DNA from: Bacillota bacterium
GTDB lineage: Bacteria; Bacillota_A; Clostridia; Lachnospirales; WQUN01
Assembly (NCBI GenBank): GCA_009786175.1
Contig: WQTQ01000234.1
Span: 1 to 48,028 of the forward strand
Reading direction: 5' to 3'
DNA: 48,028 nt
The first letter of the stretch is position 1. Every line of letters starts with the position of its first letter. Below, piece by piece: positions 8,201 to 16,895 of the stretch. Both the position numbers and the translations under genes were made by a program. The notes under the pieces were generated by a model. That model worked only from the letters and a program-made list of their open reading frames with translations, searched no databases and was not told the DNA's origin.

Positions 8201-9067
8201 TTAATTCAGCCCCAAAGCGGCCAATCTTTCCCGGAGGAAATCTGCGGCCATGCGGATGTCCGCTTCGGGTGTGTCTCCAACTTCTCTTTCGATGGTAAGG
8301 AAGCCATTAAAGCCGATTTCGTTAAGGGCGCGCAAGTAATCGTCCCATTTTACGCCACCTTTGCCCAGGGGAACTTCTTCCCATTTTAGTGGGTTGGCAG
8401 ACAGTTGCAGACCGTCTTTGGCATGGGTATGGACAATATATTTGCCCAATGTGTGTACGCCTTTTACAGGGTCGTCTGCCACAACCATAACCAGGTTTGC
8501 AGGGTCGTAGTTAACCCTTACGCCGCCTGCGCCAAGGCTGTCTAGGAATTCCAGTAAAACTTGTGCTGTTTCCGGGCCGGTTTCTACGGCAAAGGCAGAA
8601 CCGATAGAGTCCGCGTAAAGTGCCAGCTCGCGGCAGGCTTTGCGCATTACTTCTTTTTTGGCGTTTTCTTCTGTGGGGACTACGCCGATGTGGGTTGTTA
8701 CCACATCGCATTCAAGCATTTTCGCCAAGTCCATGATACGTTTAGAGCGTTCTACCCGATCTTTGTTATCTTCCTCGTTTTCAAAGCCGTGGCCGCCCAA
8801 GTCGCCACAGATGGCGGAAAATACCATGCCGTGGCTTTTTACAAGGTCAAGCCATTCTTTTACAAGGGCAGGGGTCATGTTTTCCGGTGCCAGTTCGCCA
8901 AAAGACGCATAAGCTTGTATACCCTTTGCACCGACGCTTGCGGCCATCGGTACTGTCATTTTTAGCGGGCTGTCCAAACTGCGTTTCGCGCCTTGATGGT
9001 CTTGAGGTACTCTAAGAGCGGGGTCGCTTAGAAAACTTTCCAGCATCGCGCCTATTTTCATTGCCAT
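8201..9067 (-). CDS. Sugar phosphate isomerase/epimerase (xylose isomerase-like TIM barrel)
   Basis: This 288-residue cytosolic protein is of the AP-endonuclease-2/xylose-isomerase-like TIM barrel family (PF01261). Such enzymes isomerise or epimerise keto-sugars, or dehydrate inositol derivatives. Likely metal ligands and barrel strands are visible in 'VVTTHIGVVPTEE', 'FAVETGPETAQVL', 'VRVNYDPANLVM', 'YIVHTHAKDG' and 'FLTIEREVGD'. These are the Glu, Asp, His and Glu positions of the family, in order. ATG 9067 follows TAGGAGG. It is the last gene of an eight-gene operon, 17 bases after a Gfo/Idh gene. The pairing suggests sequential oxidation and isomerisation of a sugar or polyol. The exact substrate is unknown. 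Confidence 0.88.
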   Translation of the reverse strand: MAMKIGAMLESFLSDPALRVPQDHQGAKRSLDSPLKMTVPMAASVGAKGIQAYASFGELAPENMTPALVKEWLDLVKSHGMVFSAICGDLGGHGFENEEDNKDRVERSKRIMDLAKMLECDVVTTHIGVVPTEENAKKEVMRKACRELALYADSIGSAFAVETGPETAQVLLEFLDSLGAGGVRVNYDPANLVMVVADDPVKGVHTLGKYIVHTHAKDGLQLSANPLKWEEVPLGKGGVKWDDYLRALNEIGFNGFLTIEREVGDTPEADIRMAADFLRERLAALGLN

Positions 9068-9084
9068 GTTATTTCCTCCTAAAA

Positions 9085-10137
9085 TTAAGATAACGGAATT
9101 TCTTTATGCTGCTCTGCAGAATCGTAAATTGCCTGCATTAGCTGAGCGGTTACAATGTTAGTGTCAATATGTGATGCCAATTTTTCGCCTGTTTTTATGC
9201 AATTTACAAATGCGTCAATTTCGTTTTGAAAATGGTCGCGGGTTTCAATTTCGGGCTTTTCTGTTACCAGCTTGCCGTCTGCTGTGGAGTAGAATGTAAA
9301 GCCACCGCCATATTGAAGACGGATGCCGCCTTTATCACCGATAAAATCAATATACTGCTCGCCTGTGCCAATATTTTCTGCCCAGGCACCGTTAATGGTA
9401 ATGGTAGGCCCATTGGTGCGGATCATGGCGGTTACGGAATCGTCAACGTCATAAATGCCGTCCAAGGTTGGCGGCCCTGCCCACATAGACTCAAAAACAT
9501 AATTTGGTATATCTTTGCCCAAAACACAAAATGCTTCGGCAGAAACGGTGTTAACTTTAGGGTCGCCACAGCAATACATAACGATGTCTAAGTAATGGAC
9601 ACCCCAGTCAATTAGCGCGCCGCCGCCGGCAATTGCCTTTGTGGTAAATGCACCGCCAAGCCCGGGAATAGAGCGATGGGCGCGGAAACTTGCGTATACG
9701 CGGTACACATCACCAAGTTTGCCTTCGTCGATGTATTTTTTGATAAGGTTAACATTGTCGTTAAACCTATTTACAACGCCTATGTTAAGTGTCATGTCTG
9801 TTTCATTTTGCACTTTTTTCATTTCAAGTGCTTCCGCATAGGTGCGTGCTGCAGGTTTTTCGCATAAAACATGCTTGCCTGCGCGCATTGCGGCAATAGA
9901 AATTTCTGCATGTACATTATTTGGCGTACATACGGAAATTGCTGTAACTTCCGGGTCTGCCAAAACTTCTTTATAATTGGTAACGGCAGTGCCGCAGCCG
10001 TATTCTTTTACTGCTTTCTCTGCCCTTTCGGGAATAATGTCACAAAAATACTTAATTTCTACATCCGGATTATTCATGTACGATGGGATGTGCGCCGCGT
10101 TGGCGATTGTTCCGCATCCGATAATTGCAACCTTCAT
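9085..10137 (-). CDS. Gfo/Idh/MocA family NAD(P)-dependent oxidoreductase
   Basis: This 350-residue oxidoreductase has an N-terminal Rossmann fold ('KVAIIGCGTIANAAHIP', residues 2-18) and the family EKP motif ('GKHVLCEKPAARTYAEA'). The C-terminal alpha/beta domain carries 'GGGALIDWGVHYLDIVMYC', with the D and H typical of the catalytic triad. The family oxidises or reduces sugars, inositols and their derivatives. ATG 10137 is preferred over an upstream start at 10158 because AAGGAGGG lies between them. The gap to the preceding gene, a divergent member of the same superfamily, is 10 bases. The two may act as partners or on successive steps. Confidence 0.9.
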   Translation of the reverse strand: MKVAIIGCGTIANAAHIPSYMNNPDVEIKYFCDIIPERAEKAVKEYGCGTAVTNYKEVLADPEVTAISVCTPNNVHAEISIAAMRAGKHVLCEKPAARTYAEALEMKKVQNETDMTLNIGVVNRFNDNVNLIKKYIDEGKLGDVYRVYASFRAHRSIPGLGGAFTTKAIAGGGALIDWGVHYLDIVMYCCGDPKVNTVSAEAFCVLGKDIPNYVFESMWAGPPTLDGIYDVDDSVTAMIRTNGPTITINGAWAENIGTGEQYIDFIGDKGGIRLQYGGGFTFYSTADGKLVTEKPEIETRDHFQNEIDAFVNCIKTGEKLASHIDTNIVTAQLMQAIYDSAEQHKEIPLS

Positions 10138-10147
10138 AATACCCTCC

Positions 10148-10981
10148 TTATACCGCAACCCAGAGCCCCGGGGCTTTTTCTGCTTTTAGTGCGGCTTCTA
10201 TTACCGCTATGCCTGTGATTGTTTCCTCGTGTGTAACCGATGCGTTGCCTGTTTTAAAGAAATTAACCATATCCGCAGCAAAGTTTTTTGCATAGGTGTC
10301 GCCGGTAATTAATGTTTTTGCGGAACCGTCTTTGAAAACAACGGCCATTCCGAAGGGGCAGCCCCAAGCATGGTGTGAAACAATAGCCCTACGCCCGTCA
10401 TTAAACTCGCAAACATATGATTGATATTGCTCGGTACCGGTAAACATAACCCTTGTCATGCCTGTCCCCATCAAGTAAATAATCGGTTCAATTTGATGAA
10501 CGCTGTATGTTTCTATACGGCCTGCACCAAAGCTTACTGCATTTACAACCGTGTCTCTGCCAACATCCAAATATTCTTGCGCAAAACGCAAACCGGATGC
10601 AGAATAGCAAGGGGTACCGCTTTCTTTTGCCCAACTGAAAATACGCTGTGCAATTTCCTTTGTCTCTGCAAAAGTTTTGTCTACATACACGGGCTTGCCG
10701 CTTTTTAGGGGAACCCTGCAAAGCTCTTCGTGATGTTCTGGGTTATCCGGAGACAATACAACAATTGCGTCGCTTTTTTCAACCAATTCTTCGATAGAAT
10801 TAATACGCTGAACGTTAAATTTTGCGCACCATTCATCTGTGGTCATTCCTCCGTTTGGGTGGTCAATCATTGCGTAAGCATACGCAAGTTCAATTTCGCC
10901 GCCGGATGCTTCATCAAGCCACGCAGGGAAATTATTTGCGTGCCACTCATCCAAAAAATAATCGACAAAACCAATTTTCAT
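10148..10981 (-). CDS. Divergent Gfo/Idh/MocA-like protein
   Basis: This 277-residue protein is shorter than a normal Gfo/Idh member (about 330-370). The N-terminus ('MKIGFVDYFLDEWHANNFP') lacks the GxGxxG dinucleotide loop. The following part resembles the family ('SDAIVVLSPDNPEHHEELCRVPLKSGKPVYVDKTFAET', with a DKT in place of EKP). The second domain is abbreviated but contains 'YSVHQIEPIIYLMG', matching the His of the C-terminal domain. It may bind NAD poorly, or act as a non-oxidising partner of the gene downstream. ATG 10981 follows GAGGAG. A 46-base gap precedes it, the largest inside this operon, with a weak GCAAAT/ATTTGC inverted repeat. Confidence 0.75.
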   Translation of the reverse strand: MKIGFVDYFLDEWHANNFPAWLDEASGGEIELAYAYAMIDHPNGGMTTDEWCAKFNVQRINSIEELVEKSDAIVVLSPDNPEHHEELCRVPLKSGKPVYVDKTFAETKEIAQRIFSWAKESGTPCYSASGLRFAQEYLDVGRDTVVNAVSFGAGRIETYSVHQIEPIIYLMGTGMTRVMFTGTEQYQSYVCEFNDGRRAIVSHHAWGCPFGMAVVFKDGSAKTLITGDTYAKNFAADMVNFFKTGNASVTHEETITGIAVIEAALKAEKAPGLWVAV

Positions 10982-11027
10982 TAATTTTGCTCCTCTCGTT
11001 TTTATCATTTATCTTTAATGCAAATGA

Positions 11028-12110
11028 TTAATATTTGCCAAGTTCAAGGCCTTTTTCAATAAAATATTTCAATGTTTCGTACTCTACTTCCGGTGGGATA
11101 GAATGATCACTGTGCAGGCAATACCCGTAATTTTGCTTCAATATTGGAATTTTTGCTTCAAGCTCCCGGTCGATGGCGGCCCTGTCGTTTGCGCACAAGA
11201 ACCGGACATCCATACCGCCCATAAGACTTAGAACTTCTCCGTATTGTTTAAAAATGCGAATAGGATCCATACCCGCCTTTATTTCTATGGCTTGCAAGCA
11301 GTCTACACCGGCTTTTACAATGCCCGGGAGCAGGGGCTCGATGAACCCGCAGATGTGCATGATAACCGGTATATTGCGATGGTGGGCAAAATCGACCGTG
11401 CGTTTATGAGCTGGGTAGATAAGCTCGTTATACATATCCGGGGACATAAACGGACGGTTTTTAAAGCCCATATCTTCATAGTACCAAATACCGTCCGGCG
11501 GGCCTTCTTTGGCGAATAAAATTTCTTGCAACTGTAACGTCAAGTCGGAATAAACCTGCACCATGTCACGTATCCAGTCCGGGTCAAGTGCCATGCCCAT
11601 CAGCATGTATTCATGCCCGCACACTGGGTGCATTTGCTCAAATACATTAACACCGCACCAGCAGAAAAATTTGTTCCCTTCTTTCGCTTTTGCCTTTGCT
11701 TCACGGTATGCGGCAAAATTTATACGCCGTTCGTCTATGTTAATTAATTTTTCGCGTATTTCATTCCATTGGCTGCGTTCCTTCACTACATAGTCTACAT
11801 TTTCCGGTGTGGCACTTTTGCCTTTAAACCAGCGTAAAATCGCGCCGTTTCCGTTTTTTACAAGACGCGTTTTTTCTGTTTCTTCCACTATTTCGTCTTT
11901 GAAATCCAAGTCTGCAACACAGTTAAACACCCAAGACTCTACAATGTCCAGGTTAAAGTGACTTCTTACGTCTTCACCCGGTTTCAGGTGCCCTTGCGCA
12001 GTATATGCAGCCTGAGTTTCGCCCCAGAATGTCTCGTAACAGCCGATACGGTCTGCGGGTTCCCGTTTTAACATGCGCCTGATACGCTCGTGACTTGTTA
12101 ATTGCGACAT
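11028..12110 (-). CDS. Uroporphyrinogen decarboxylase (URO-D) family protein, probable methyltransferase type
   Basis: This 360-residue TIM barrel is of the URO-D/CmuA/MtbA superfamily. The heme-pathway HemE is unlikely because no porphyrin genes are near and the N-terminus ('TSHERIRRMLKREPADRIGCYETFW') is the form seen in corrinoid-dependent methyltransferase relatives. The barrel centre shows 'VIMHICGFIEPLLPGIVKAGVDCLQAIEIKAGMD' and a C-terminal 'LHSDHSIPPEVEYE'. The 'H.CG' is the usual substrate or zinc site region. No corrinoid protein or reactivase is adjacent. ATG 12110 is chosen for AAGGAGG upstream. Its presence with isomerase and Gfo/Idh genes suggests demethylation or decarboxylation of a sugar-derived or methoxylated compound; that is inference. 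Confidence 0.82.
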   Translation of the reverse strand: MSQLTSHERIRRMLKREPADRIGCYETFWGETQAAYTAQGHLKPGEDVRSHFNLDIVESWVFNCVADLDFKDEIVEETEKTRLVKNGNGAILRWFKGKSATPENVDYVVKERSQWNEIREKLINIDERRINFAAYREAKAKAKEGNKFFCWCGVNVFEQMHPVCGHEYMLMGMALDPDWIRDMVQVYSDLTLQLQEILFAKEGPPDGIWYYEDMGFKNRPFMSPDMYNELIYPAHKRTVDFAHHRNIPVIMHICGFIEPLLPGIVKAGVDCLQAIEIKAGMDPIRIFKQYGEVLSLMGGMDVRFLCANDRAAIDRELEAKIPILKQNYGYCLHSDHSIPPEVEYETLKYFIEKGLELGKY

Positions 12111-12127
12111 AAAAACAGCCTCCTTTT

Positions 12128-13171
12128 TTAATTTACATCCCACTCATAAATATTAATAAACCGCTGACCTTCCTTGTATAGGTCACTCCACTCCGGCAGG
12201 CGGACCATTTTGCCTACGTGCCGTGTGCCCAATTTTTCGCATACCCGCCGGGACGGAATATTTGTATAGTTGTTGGTGATAAGAAGTTTTGTCATTTTGT
12301 GGGCCTTTGCAATGGGCAGCAAAAGTTTGCAGGCCTCTACGGCGTAACTGTTGCCCCGGTGTTCTTCGTTCACGTTGTAACCAACTTGCCCGCCATAGTA
12401 CAAATTATCGTTTTTGGGCCCGCCGCCGTAACCTATACGAAGGCCGGTTTCGCCTATTTTTTCATTATTTTTGCATATGGCAAATGTATATGCAGGTACC
12501 CAATTCTTTTCCGGGTTAGCAGGGCTTTTTTCTATACAGACGAGATAAATACTACCGTTTGAAAGAGTAGGGATGCTAACAAAGTCGTTAAACTCGAAGG
12601 GTAGAGAATTGTAGTAAGCAATTTCCTTTTCTACTTCCCATTCGCTTTTTAGGATTGCGAAAAATGCTTCATCGGTATATCTTCGTTCTGCTTGCTTTTT
12701 TGCAGGATGGGCATCAAAATACAAACCCTCGCGTCGCATACCAAGCTTTTCCATAAGCCTGCACGAAGCAGCATTTTCGGCATCGGTGCTAGAAATAATT
12801 CTGCGGATATTTAGTTCATCAAAACCTAACTCCAGCACTCGTTTTCCCATTTCCGTACCGTAGCCAAGGTTCCAGTAATCGAGGTGTAAAATCCAGCTTA
12901 TTTCTGCCAGGTCGTCACCTATCTTTTTAAGACCGCAATAGCCAATTAATGCACCGGATTCTTTTAACACAACAGCGTACCTATAAGTTTTGCACGGTAC
13001 CTCTTCTGCCAGCTTGATTGATGAGTCAATAAACTCCATTGTTTCGTTTTCTGTATTAGGCCCACGCATATAAAGTACGTTTTCCGGGCAGCTTGCAAAA
13101 CTGTGCACAGCAGTAAAGTCATCTGCACTAAACTTTCTTAAAATAAGCCGTTCGGTTTCAAGTATTTTCAT
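12128..13171 (-). CDS. Tandem GNAT N-acetyltransferase (two domains)
   Basis: The 347 residues hold two GNAT folds. Domain 1 (about 1-165) is RimJ/RimL-like: 'ETERLILRKFSADDF', 'EISWILHLDYWNLGYGTEMGKRVLELGF', 'DAENAASCRLMEKLGMRREG'. Domain 2 (about 180-347) is more divergent: 'GQVGYNVNEEHRGNSYAVEACKLL' and 'NNYTNIPSRRVCEKLG'. Both keep the acetyl-CoA beta-bulge/helix region ('LGYG' and 'RGNS'). RimJ-type enzymes acetylate protein N-termini or small molecules; the target here is unknown. It lies 12 bases after the HIT gene in the tdh operon. A single GNAT is about 170 residues, so this is a genuine duplication or fusion. Confidence 0.88.
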   Translation of the reverse strand: MKILETERLILRKFSADDFTAVHSFASCPENVLYMRGPNTENETMEFIDSSIKLAEEVPCKTYRYAVVLKESGALIGYCGLKKIGDDLAEISWILHLDYWNLGYGTEMGKRVLELGFDELNIRRIISSTDAENAASCRLMEKLGMRREGLYFDAHPAKKQAERRYTDEAFFAILKSEWEVEKEIAYYNSLPFEFNDFVSIPTLSNGSIYLVCIEKSPANPEKNWVPAYTFAICKNNEKIGETGLRIGYGGGPKNDNLYYGGQVGYNVNEEHRGNSYAVEACKLLLPIAKAHKMTKLLITNNYTNIPSRRVCEKLGTRHVGKMVRLPEWSDLYKEGQRFINIYEWDVN

Positions 13172-13183
13172 TGGCGTACTTCC

Positions 13184-13585
13184 TTAATGTAATTTTTTTA
13201 GCATATCGTCAAACTTCTCCCTTAACTCCGGGCAGGTTTTCCAGTTTACATTCTGCCCGTCGCCATACGACCGGGGTACAATATGCACATGCAAATGAAC
13301 GATAACCTGCTGCCCTTCTTCCCCGGCGCTGTGGAGAATTTGCAAATTTTCCAGCCCCAGTTTTACTTTATACAGGTCAACCACTTTTTTTGCCGTAGCC
13401 ATCACCTGTAAAAATGTTTCGTTTGGGATATCCAAAATGTTTACATAGTGGGCCTTTGGTATAACCAGCGTATGAAATTCTGTCGCCGGGAATATATCTA
13501 AAAAGGCAAGTGTGTGCTCGTCTTCGTAGACTTTATAGGCATCGGCTTCACCGTTTGCTATTTTGCAAAAAATACAGTTTTCCAT
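13184..13585 (-). CDS. HIT-family nucleotide hydrolase
   Basis: This 133-residue protein has the HIT motif 'HLHVHIVPR' near residue 100 and the N-terminal 'CIFCKI' of bacterial Hint-like proteins. These hydrolyse nucleoside phosphoramidates or acyl-adenylates. Length is normal. ATG 13585 follows AGAAAGGA. The longer reading from 13648 would run into the end of kbl and lacks an RBS. The gene lies 16 bases after the GNAT-kbl gene. Confidence 0.92.
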   Translation of the reverse strand: MENCIFCKIANGEADAYKVYEDEHTLAFLDIFPATEFHTLVIPKAHYVNILDIPNETFLQVMATAKKVVDLYKVKLGLENLQILHSAGEEGQQVIVHLHVHIVPRSYGDGQNVNWKTCPELREKFDDMLKKLH

Positions 13586-13601
13586 AATTCGTATCCTTTC
13601 T

Positions 13602-15269
13602 CTACAGCCCCAACTCCTGCTTACACTCTGAAAATGCCTGAATAGCAATATTCAACTGCTCTTTTGTATGGGCGGCGGAAACCTGGCACCTTACCCGTGC
13701 GCGGCCTTTGGGCACAACAGGAAAGAAGAAGCCAATGGCGTAAACGCCTTTTTCCAGCAATTTTTCCGCCATTTTTTGTGCCATTAATTCGTCATACAAC
13801 ATAACGGGCACGATGGGGTGTACCCCGTCCACAATTGACAGGCCAATATTTTTTATGCCTTGGCGGAAATGGGCTGTATTTTCTTCCAAGCGTTTTTTAT
13901 AGTCTTCGGATTCAGTAACAAGTTCCAACACCTTTAAACTGCCGGAGGCGATAATGGGGGAGAGGGTGTTGGAGAATAAATATGTCCGGGAACGTTGGCG
14001 CAGTATGTCAATTATGGCTTTTTTGCCGCTGGTGTACCCGCCGGAGGAACCCCCCAACGCCTTGCCCAACGTACCTGTAAGAACGTCCACTCTGTCCATT
14101 ACATTGCAATACTCGTGGCTGCCCCTAAGGTTTTGGCCGATAACACCAACACCGTGGCTGTCGTCTACAATTACAATGGCGTCGTATTTATCCGCCAAGT
14201 CGCATATTGCGGGCAGGTTGGCAATTGTGCCGTCCATGGAAAACACGCCGTCGCAGACAATTGCTTTTATGCGGGCATCTTTTGCAGCTACAAGCTGGGC
14301 CTCTAAATCTGCCATGTCGTTATTCTTGTATCGGTACCTGTCGGCTTTACACAAACGTACGCCGTCAATAATACTGGCGTGGTTCAATTCATCACTGATA
14401 ATGGCATCCTGTACCGTTAACAAGGTTTCAAACAGCCCGCCATTTGCGTCGTAGCAAGATGAATATAAAATCGTATCTTCCGTAGAAAGGAATTCGCTTA
14501 GCTTTGCTTCCAGGTTTTTGTGCAGTTCCTGTGTCCCGCAAATAAAACGCACGGAAGAAAGCCCATAACCCCACTTGTCTATGCCCTGTTTCGCGGCTTC
14601 TTTTATTTCCGCGTTGTTGGCAAGGCCAAGGTAGTTATTGGAACACATGTTTATCAATTGGGATTTTTGCGTAGTGTCAATCATAGAAGATTGGGGCGTT
14701 GTAATAACGCGCTCGGTTTTCCACAATCCGGATTGCTTTATTTCATCTGTAACTTGCTGCCAGTGGTTGTATGCAGTTTTCATAAAATGTCTCCGTTTCT
14801 GATTATTTTTTTCATAGTAAACAATGTCCATACCCTGTTTAATATTCTTTTCGGTACCCGTCAACTTGTAACCCATTTTTTCGTAAAGGTAACGTAATTT
14901 TGGCTCTTGTTTTATGGTATCCAAAGTCCATGTAGCTGCATTTGGGTATAGTTTTTCCACTTGTACCATTGCGGCTTGGGCATAACCATTGCCTTGAAAG
15001 ACCGGTAAAATGAACATTTGAGACAGCCTGACGGTATACTCATCCACACGGTAAACACGCAGATATCCGATGGCTTCATCGTTTATATAGATAAAGTACT
15101 GGTCTACACTGTCAAAATCAAACCGTGCCTTAACTCTATCTATTGTTTCGGCCCCGGGGTTTGTGTCGTAGTCTTTATACTTTTCCAGCAAATCTTTAAA
15201 GCCAGCAATCTGAATTTCATGTATTTTTTTGCTGTCTTCAACGGTTGCTTTTCTCAAATGCAATGCCAT
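13602..15269 (-). CDS. kbl: GNAT acetyltransferase fused to glycine C-acetyltransferase (2-amino-3-ketobutyrate CoA ligase)
   Basis: The 555 residues form one open frame. Residues 1-155 are a GNAT domain ('[19 protein letters not shown]', '[17 protein letters not shown]'). Residues 163-555 are a full-length Kbl (393 residues), a PLP enzyme that cleaves 2-amino-3-ketobutyrate with CoA into glycine and acetyl-CoA. In Kbl numbering the PLP lysine is K241 ('[10 protein letters not shown]'), and D208 and H210 of 'VDDSHGVG' line the cofactor site. The gene follows tdh by 4 bases, so the pair converts threonine to glycine. An ATG at 14783 (residue 163) has its own GGAG 7 bases upstream, so both the fusion and free Kbl may be made. 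The GNAT target is unknown. Confidence 0.93.
   Translation of the reverse strand: MALHLRKATVEDSKKIHEIQIAGFKDLLEKYKDYDTNPGAETIDRVKARFDFDSVDQYFIYINDEAIGYLRVYRVDEYTVRLSQMFILPVFQGNGYAQAAMVQVEKLYPNAATWTLDTIKQEPKLRYLYEKMGYKLTGTEKNIKQGMDIVYYEKNNQKRRHFMKTAYNHWQQVTDEIKQSGLWKTERVITTPQSSMIDTTQKSQLINMCSNNYLGLANNAEIKEAAKQGIDKWGYGLSSVRFICGTQELHKNLEAKLSEFLSTEDTILYSSCYDANGGLFETLLTVQDAIISDELNHASIIDGVRLCKADRYRYKNNDMADLEAQLVAAKDARIKAIVCDGVFSMDGTIANLPAICDLADKYDAIVIVDDSHGVGVIGQNLRGSHEYCNVMDRVDVLTGTLGKALGGSSGGYTSGKKAIIDILRQRSRTYLFSNTLSPIIASGSLKVLELVTESEDYKKRLEENTAHFRQGIKNIGLSIVDGVHPIVPVMLYDELMAQKMAEKLLEKGVYAIGFFFPVVPKGRARVRCQVSAAHTKEQLNIAIQAFSECKQELGL
14781..14794 (-). promoter_or_regulatory. internal ribosome binding site and ATG for stand-alone Kbl
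   Basis: Minus strand: GGAG (14791-14794), 7 bases, ATG (14781-14783), in frame with the fusion. Initiation here would give a Kbl of 393 residues, close to free-standing Kbl proteins (about 390-400). Confidence 0.6.
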
Positions 15270-15273
15270 TTGT

Positions 15274-16323
15274 CTATTCTCCCCAGTTCAAAATCACCTT
15301 ACCGGATTTTCCGCTTTTCATCAGCTCAAAAGCTTCCGCATACTCTGTGTACGGGAAATGATGGGTGATTACTTTGGCAATTTCTTTTTCCAACCCGGAT
15401 TGCAAAAGGGCAGTCATCCTATACCATGTGTCAAACATCTGCCGTCCGTATATGCCCTTTAATGTAAGGCTGTTGAAAATTACTTTATCCCAATTAATTT
15501 GTACGTCTTTCGGCAGTATTCCCAAAATTGCTATTTTGCCACCGTTGGCCATAACATCTACCATACCGGAAAATGCCTGACCGCTGCCGGACATCTCCAA
15601 GCCTACGTCAAAGCCTTCCTTTATTAGGTCTAGGCTTGCCATTGCATCTTCAAGAGTTTGATGGCGTACATCAACTGTGGCGGTGGCCCCAAGCTCTTTT
15701 GCAAGTTCCAGCCGCTGGGGGTTAATGTCGGAAACAACAATACTTCTTGCCCCGGCCCGTTTTAAGATTGGCACAGACATTAGCCCGATAGGCCCTGCGC
15801 CCGTAACCAGCACATCTTCGCCCAGCACATTAAATGAAAGGGCAGTATGAGTGGCGTTGCCCAGTGGATCTGATATGCTGTGGATATTTTCCGAAATATT
15901 GGGGTCGCAAATCCACAAATTACTTGCGGGGAAAGCGATATATTGAGCAAATACCCCGTCCATGTTAACACCTATGCCAACCGTTTGGCGGCAAAGGTGT
16001 GGGTAGCCCGTTATACAGTGGCGGCACTTGCCGCAAACAATGTGCCCTTCGCCCGTTACAAGTTGGCCAACTTTTACATTGGCAACGTACATGCCGGTTT
16101 CTACAACTTCCCCAACAAATTCATGCCCCATTATTTGCGGCGTAACAATGTTTTTCTGCGCCCAATCATCCCAGTTGTAAATGTGAATGTCTGTACCGCA
16201 TATGGCGGTTTTTTTTACTTTTATAAGCACCTCGTGGTGCTTAATAGTGGGATAAGGTACGTCTTCCAGCGTAAGGCCGTTTGGAGCGTTTACTTTTTTT
16301 ACAATAGCTTTTGTAGTTTTCAT
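15274..16323 (-). CDS. tdh: L-threonine 3-dehydrogenase
   Basis: Tdh is a zinc-dependent medium-chain dehydrogenase that oxidises threonine to 2-amino-3-ketobutyrate with NAD+. The 349 residues fit. The catalytic zinc site C42 ('[13 protein letters not shown]') and H67-E68 ('GHEFVGEV') are present. So are the structural zinc cysteines C97, C100, C103 and C111, and the 'GAGPIGLM' nucleotide loop. '[12 protein letters not shown]' is typical of Tdh and separates it from sorbitol and alcohol dehydrogenases. Start ATG 16323 follows CCGGAGAG. It is the first gene of the eight-gene operon reaching to 8201, with kbl next. No strong promoter was recognised between it and the palindromic repeat upstream. 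Confidence 0.94.
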   Translation of the reverse strand: MKTTKAIVKKVNAPNGLTLEDVPYPTIKHHEVLIKVKKTAICGTDIHIYNWDDWAQKNIVTPQIMGHEFVGEVVETGMYVANVKVGQLVTGEGHIVCGKCRHCITGYPHLCRQTVGIGVNMDGVFAQYIAFPASNLWICDPNISENIHSISDPLGNATHTALSFNVLGEDVLVTGAGPIGLMSVPILKRAGARSIVVSDINPQRLELAKELGATATVDVRHQTLEDAMASLDLIKEGFDVGLEMSGSGQAFSGMVDVMANGGKIAILGILPKDVQINWDKVIFNSLTLKGIYGRQMFDTWYRMTALLQSGLEKEIAKVITHHFPYTEYAEAFELMKSGKSGKVILNWGE

Positions 16324-16365
16324 AATGCAACTCTCCGGATAAGATATTTTTGTGAACCATGGGTT

Positions 16366-16386
16366 TACCCCCTGATATCAGGGGGT
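16366..16386. repeat. dispersed palindromic repeat, copy 2 (collapsed form)
   Basis: A perfect 20-bp palindrome, ACCCCCTGATATCAGGGGGT (16367-16386), with no loop. It lies between the transposase remnant and tdh. No T-run follows on either strand. Confidence 0.9.
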
Positions 16387-16409
16387 GGTAATGCTAATTT
16401 TTCTGCTTT

Positions 16410-16895
16410 TCATACCCGTCTATTACGCGGCTTAGGCACTTCAACAAATGTTGCGTCTACCAAGGTGCCTTCACGCTTTACTACCCCGTTTGCAGTAAGC
16501 AGCTCATTAAACAAGTCAAACAATTCCCGCATTCCTTCTTTGCCCATTTTTTGCTTGAACAACCATATCGTACTCGCGTCCGGTGATTTTTCGCCCAATT
16601 CCATATTTAAAAAACGCTGAAAACTCAGACGGTCATTTACAAGATATTCTACTCTGCTGTCCGACAAATTGTTCAGGTGTTGTAACAGAGTTATTTTAAA
16701 CAGCTTAAGTTCATCTATAGGCGGCCTGCCGCCTTTAGAATTGGTTCCTTTCCGAATACGCTTGTGGATTGGCTCGCGGAATACTTCCCAATCGATTGCC
16801 TCATTTAGCTTTTGAAGCGGGTCGCCAAGTTTTGTCAGTCTTTCAAGCTGTACATCCGCTCCGTACATCATCAATTGCTTGCTCATACACATCAC
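16410..16895 (-). pseudogene. IS5-type transposase remnant (N-terminal part only)
   Basis: 161 residues remain of a DDE transposase of the IS5/IS1182 type. The DUF772-like N-terminal domain is present ('KLFKITLLQHLNNLSDSRVEYLVND', 'FLNMELGEKSPDASTIWLFK'), as is the start of the catalytic domain with the first aspartate in 'LVDATFVEVPKPRNRR'. The frame then stops. A complete enzyme has about 320-340 residues, so the part carrying the second Asp and the Glu is missing and this copy cannot transpose. The break lies within about 25 bases of the copy-2 palindrome. The 5' end overlaps the 3' end of the phospholipase-like gene in another frame. No terminal inverted repeats were found. Confidence 0.85.

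Noticed and set aside
11028..12110. HemE of heme synthesis
   Set aside because: The motifs and operon partners fit the methyltransferase-type URO-D relatives better, and no other heme genes are present.
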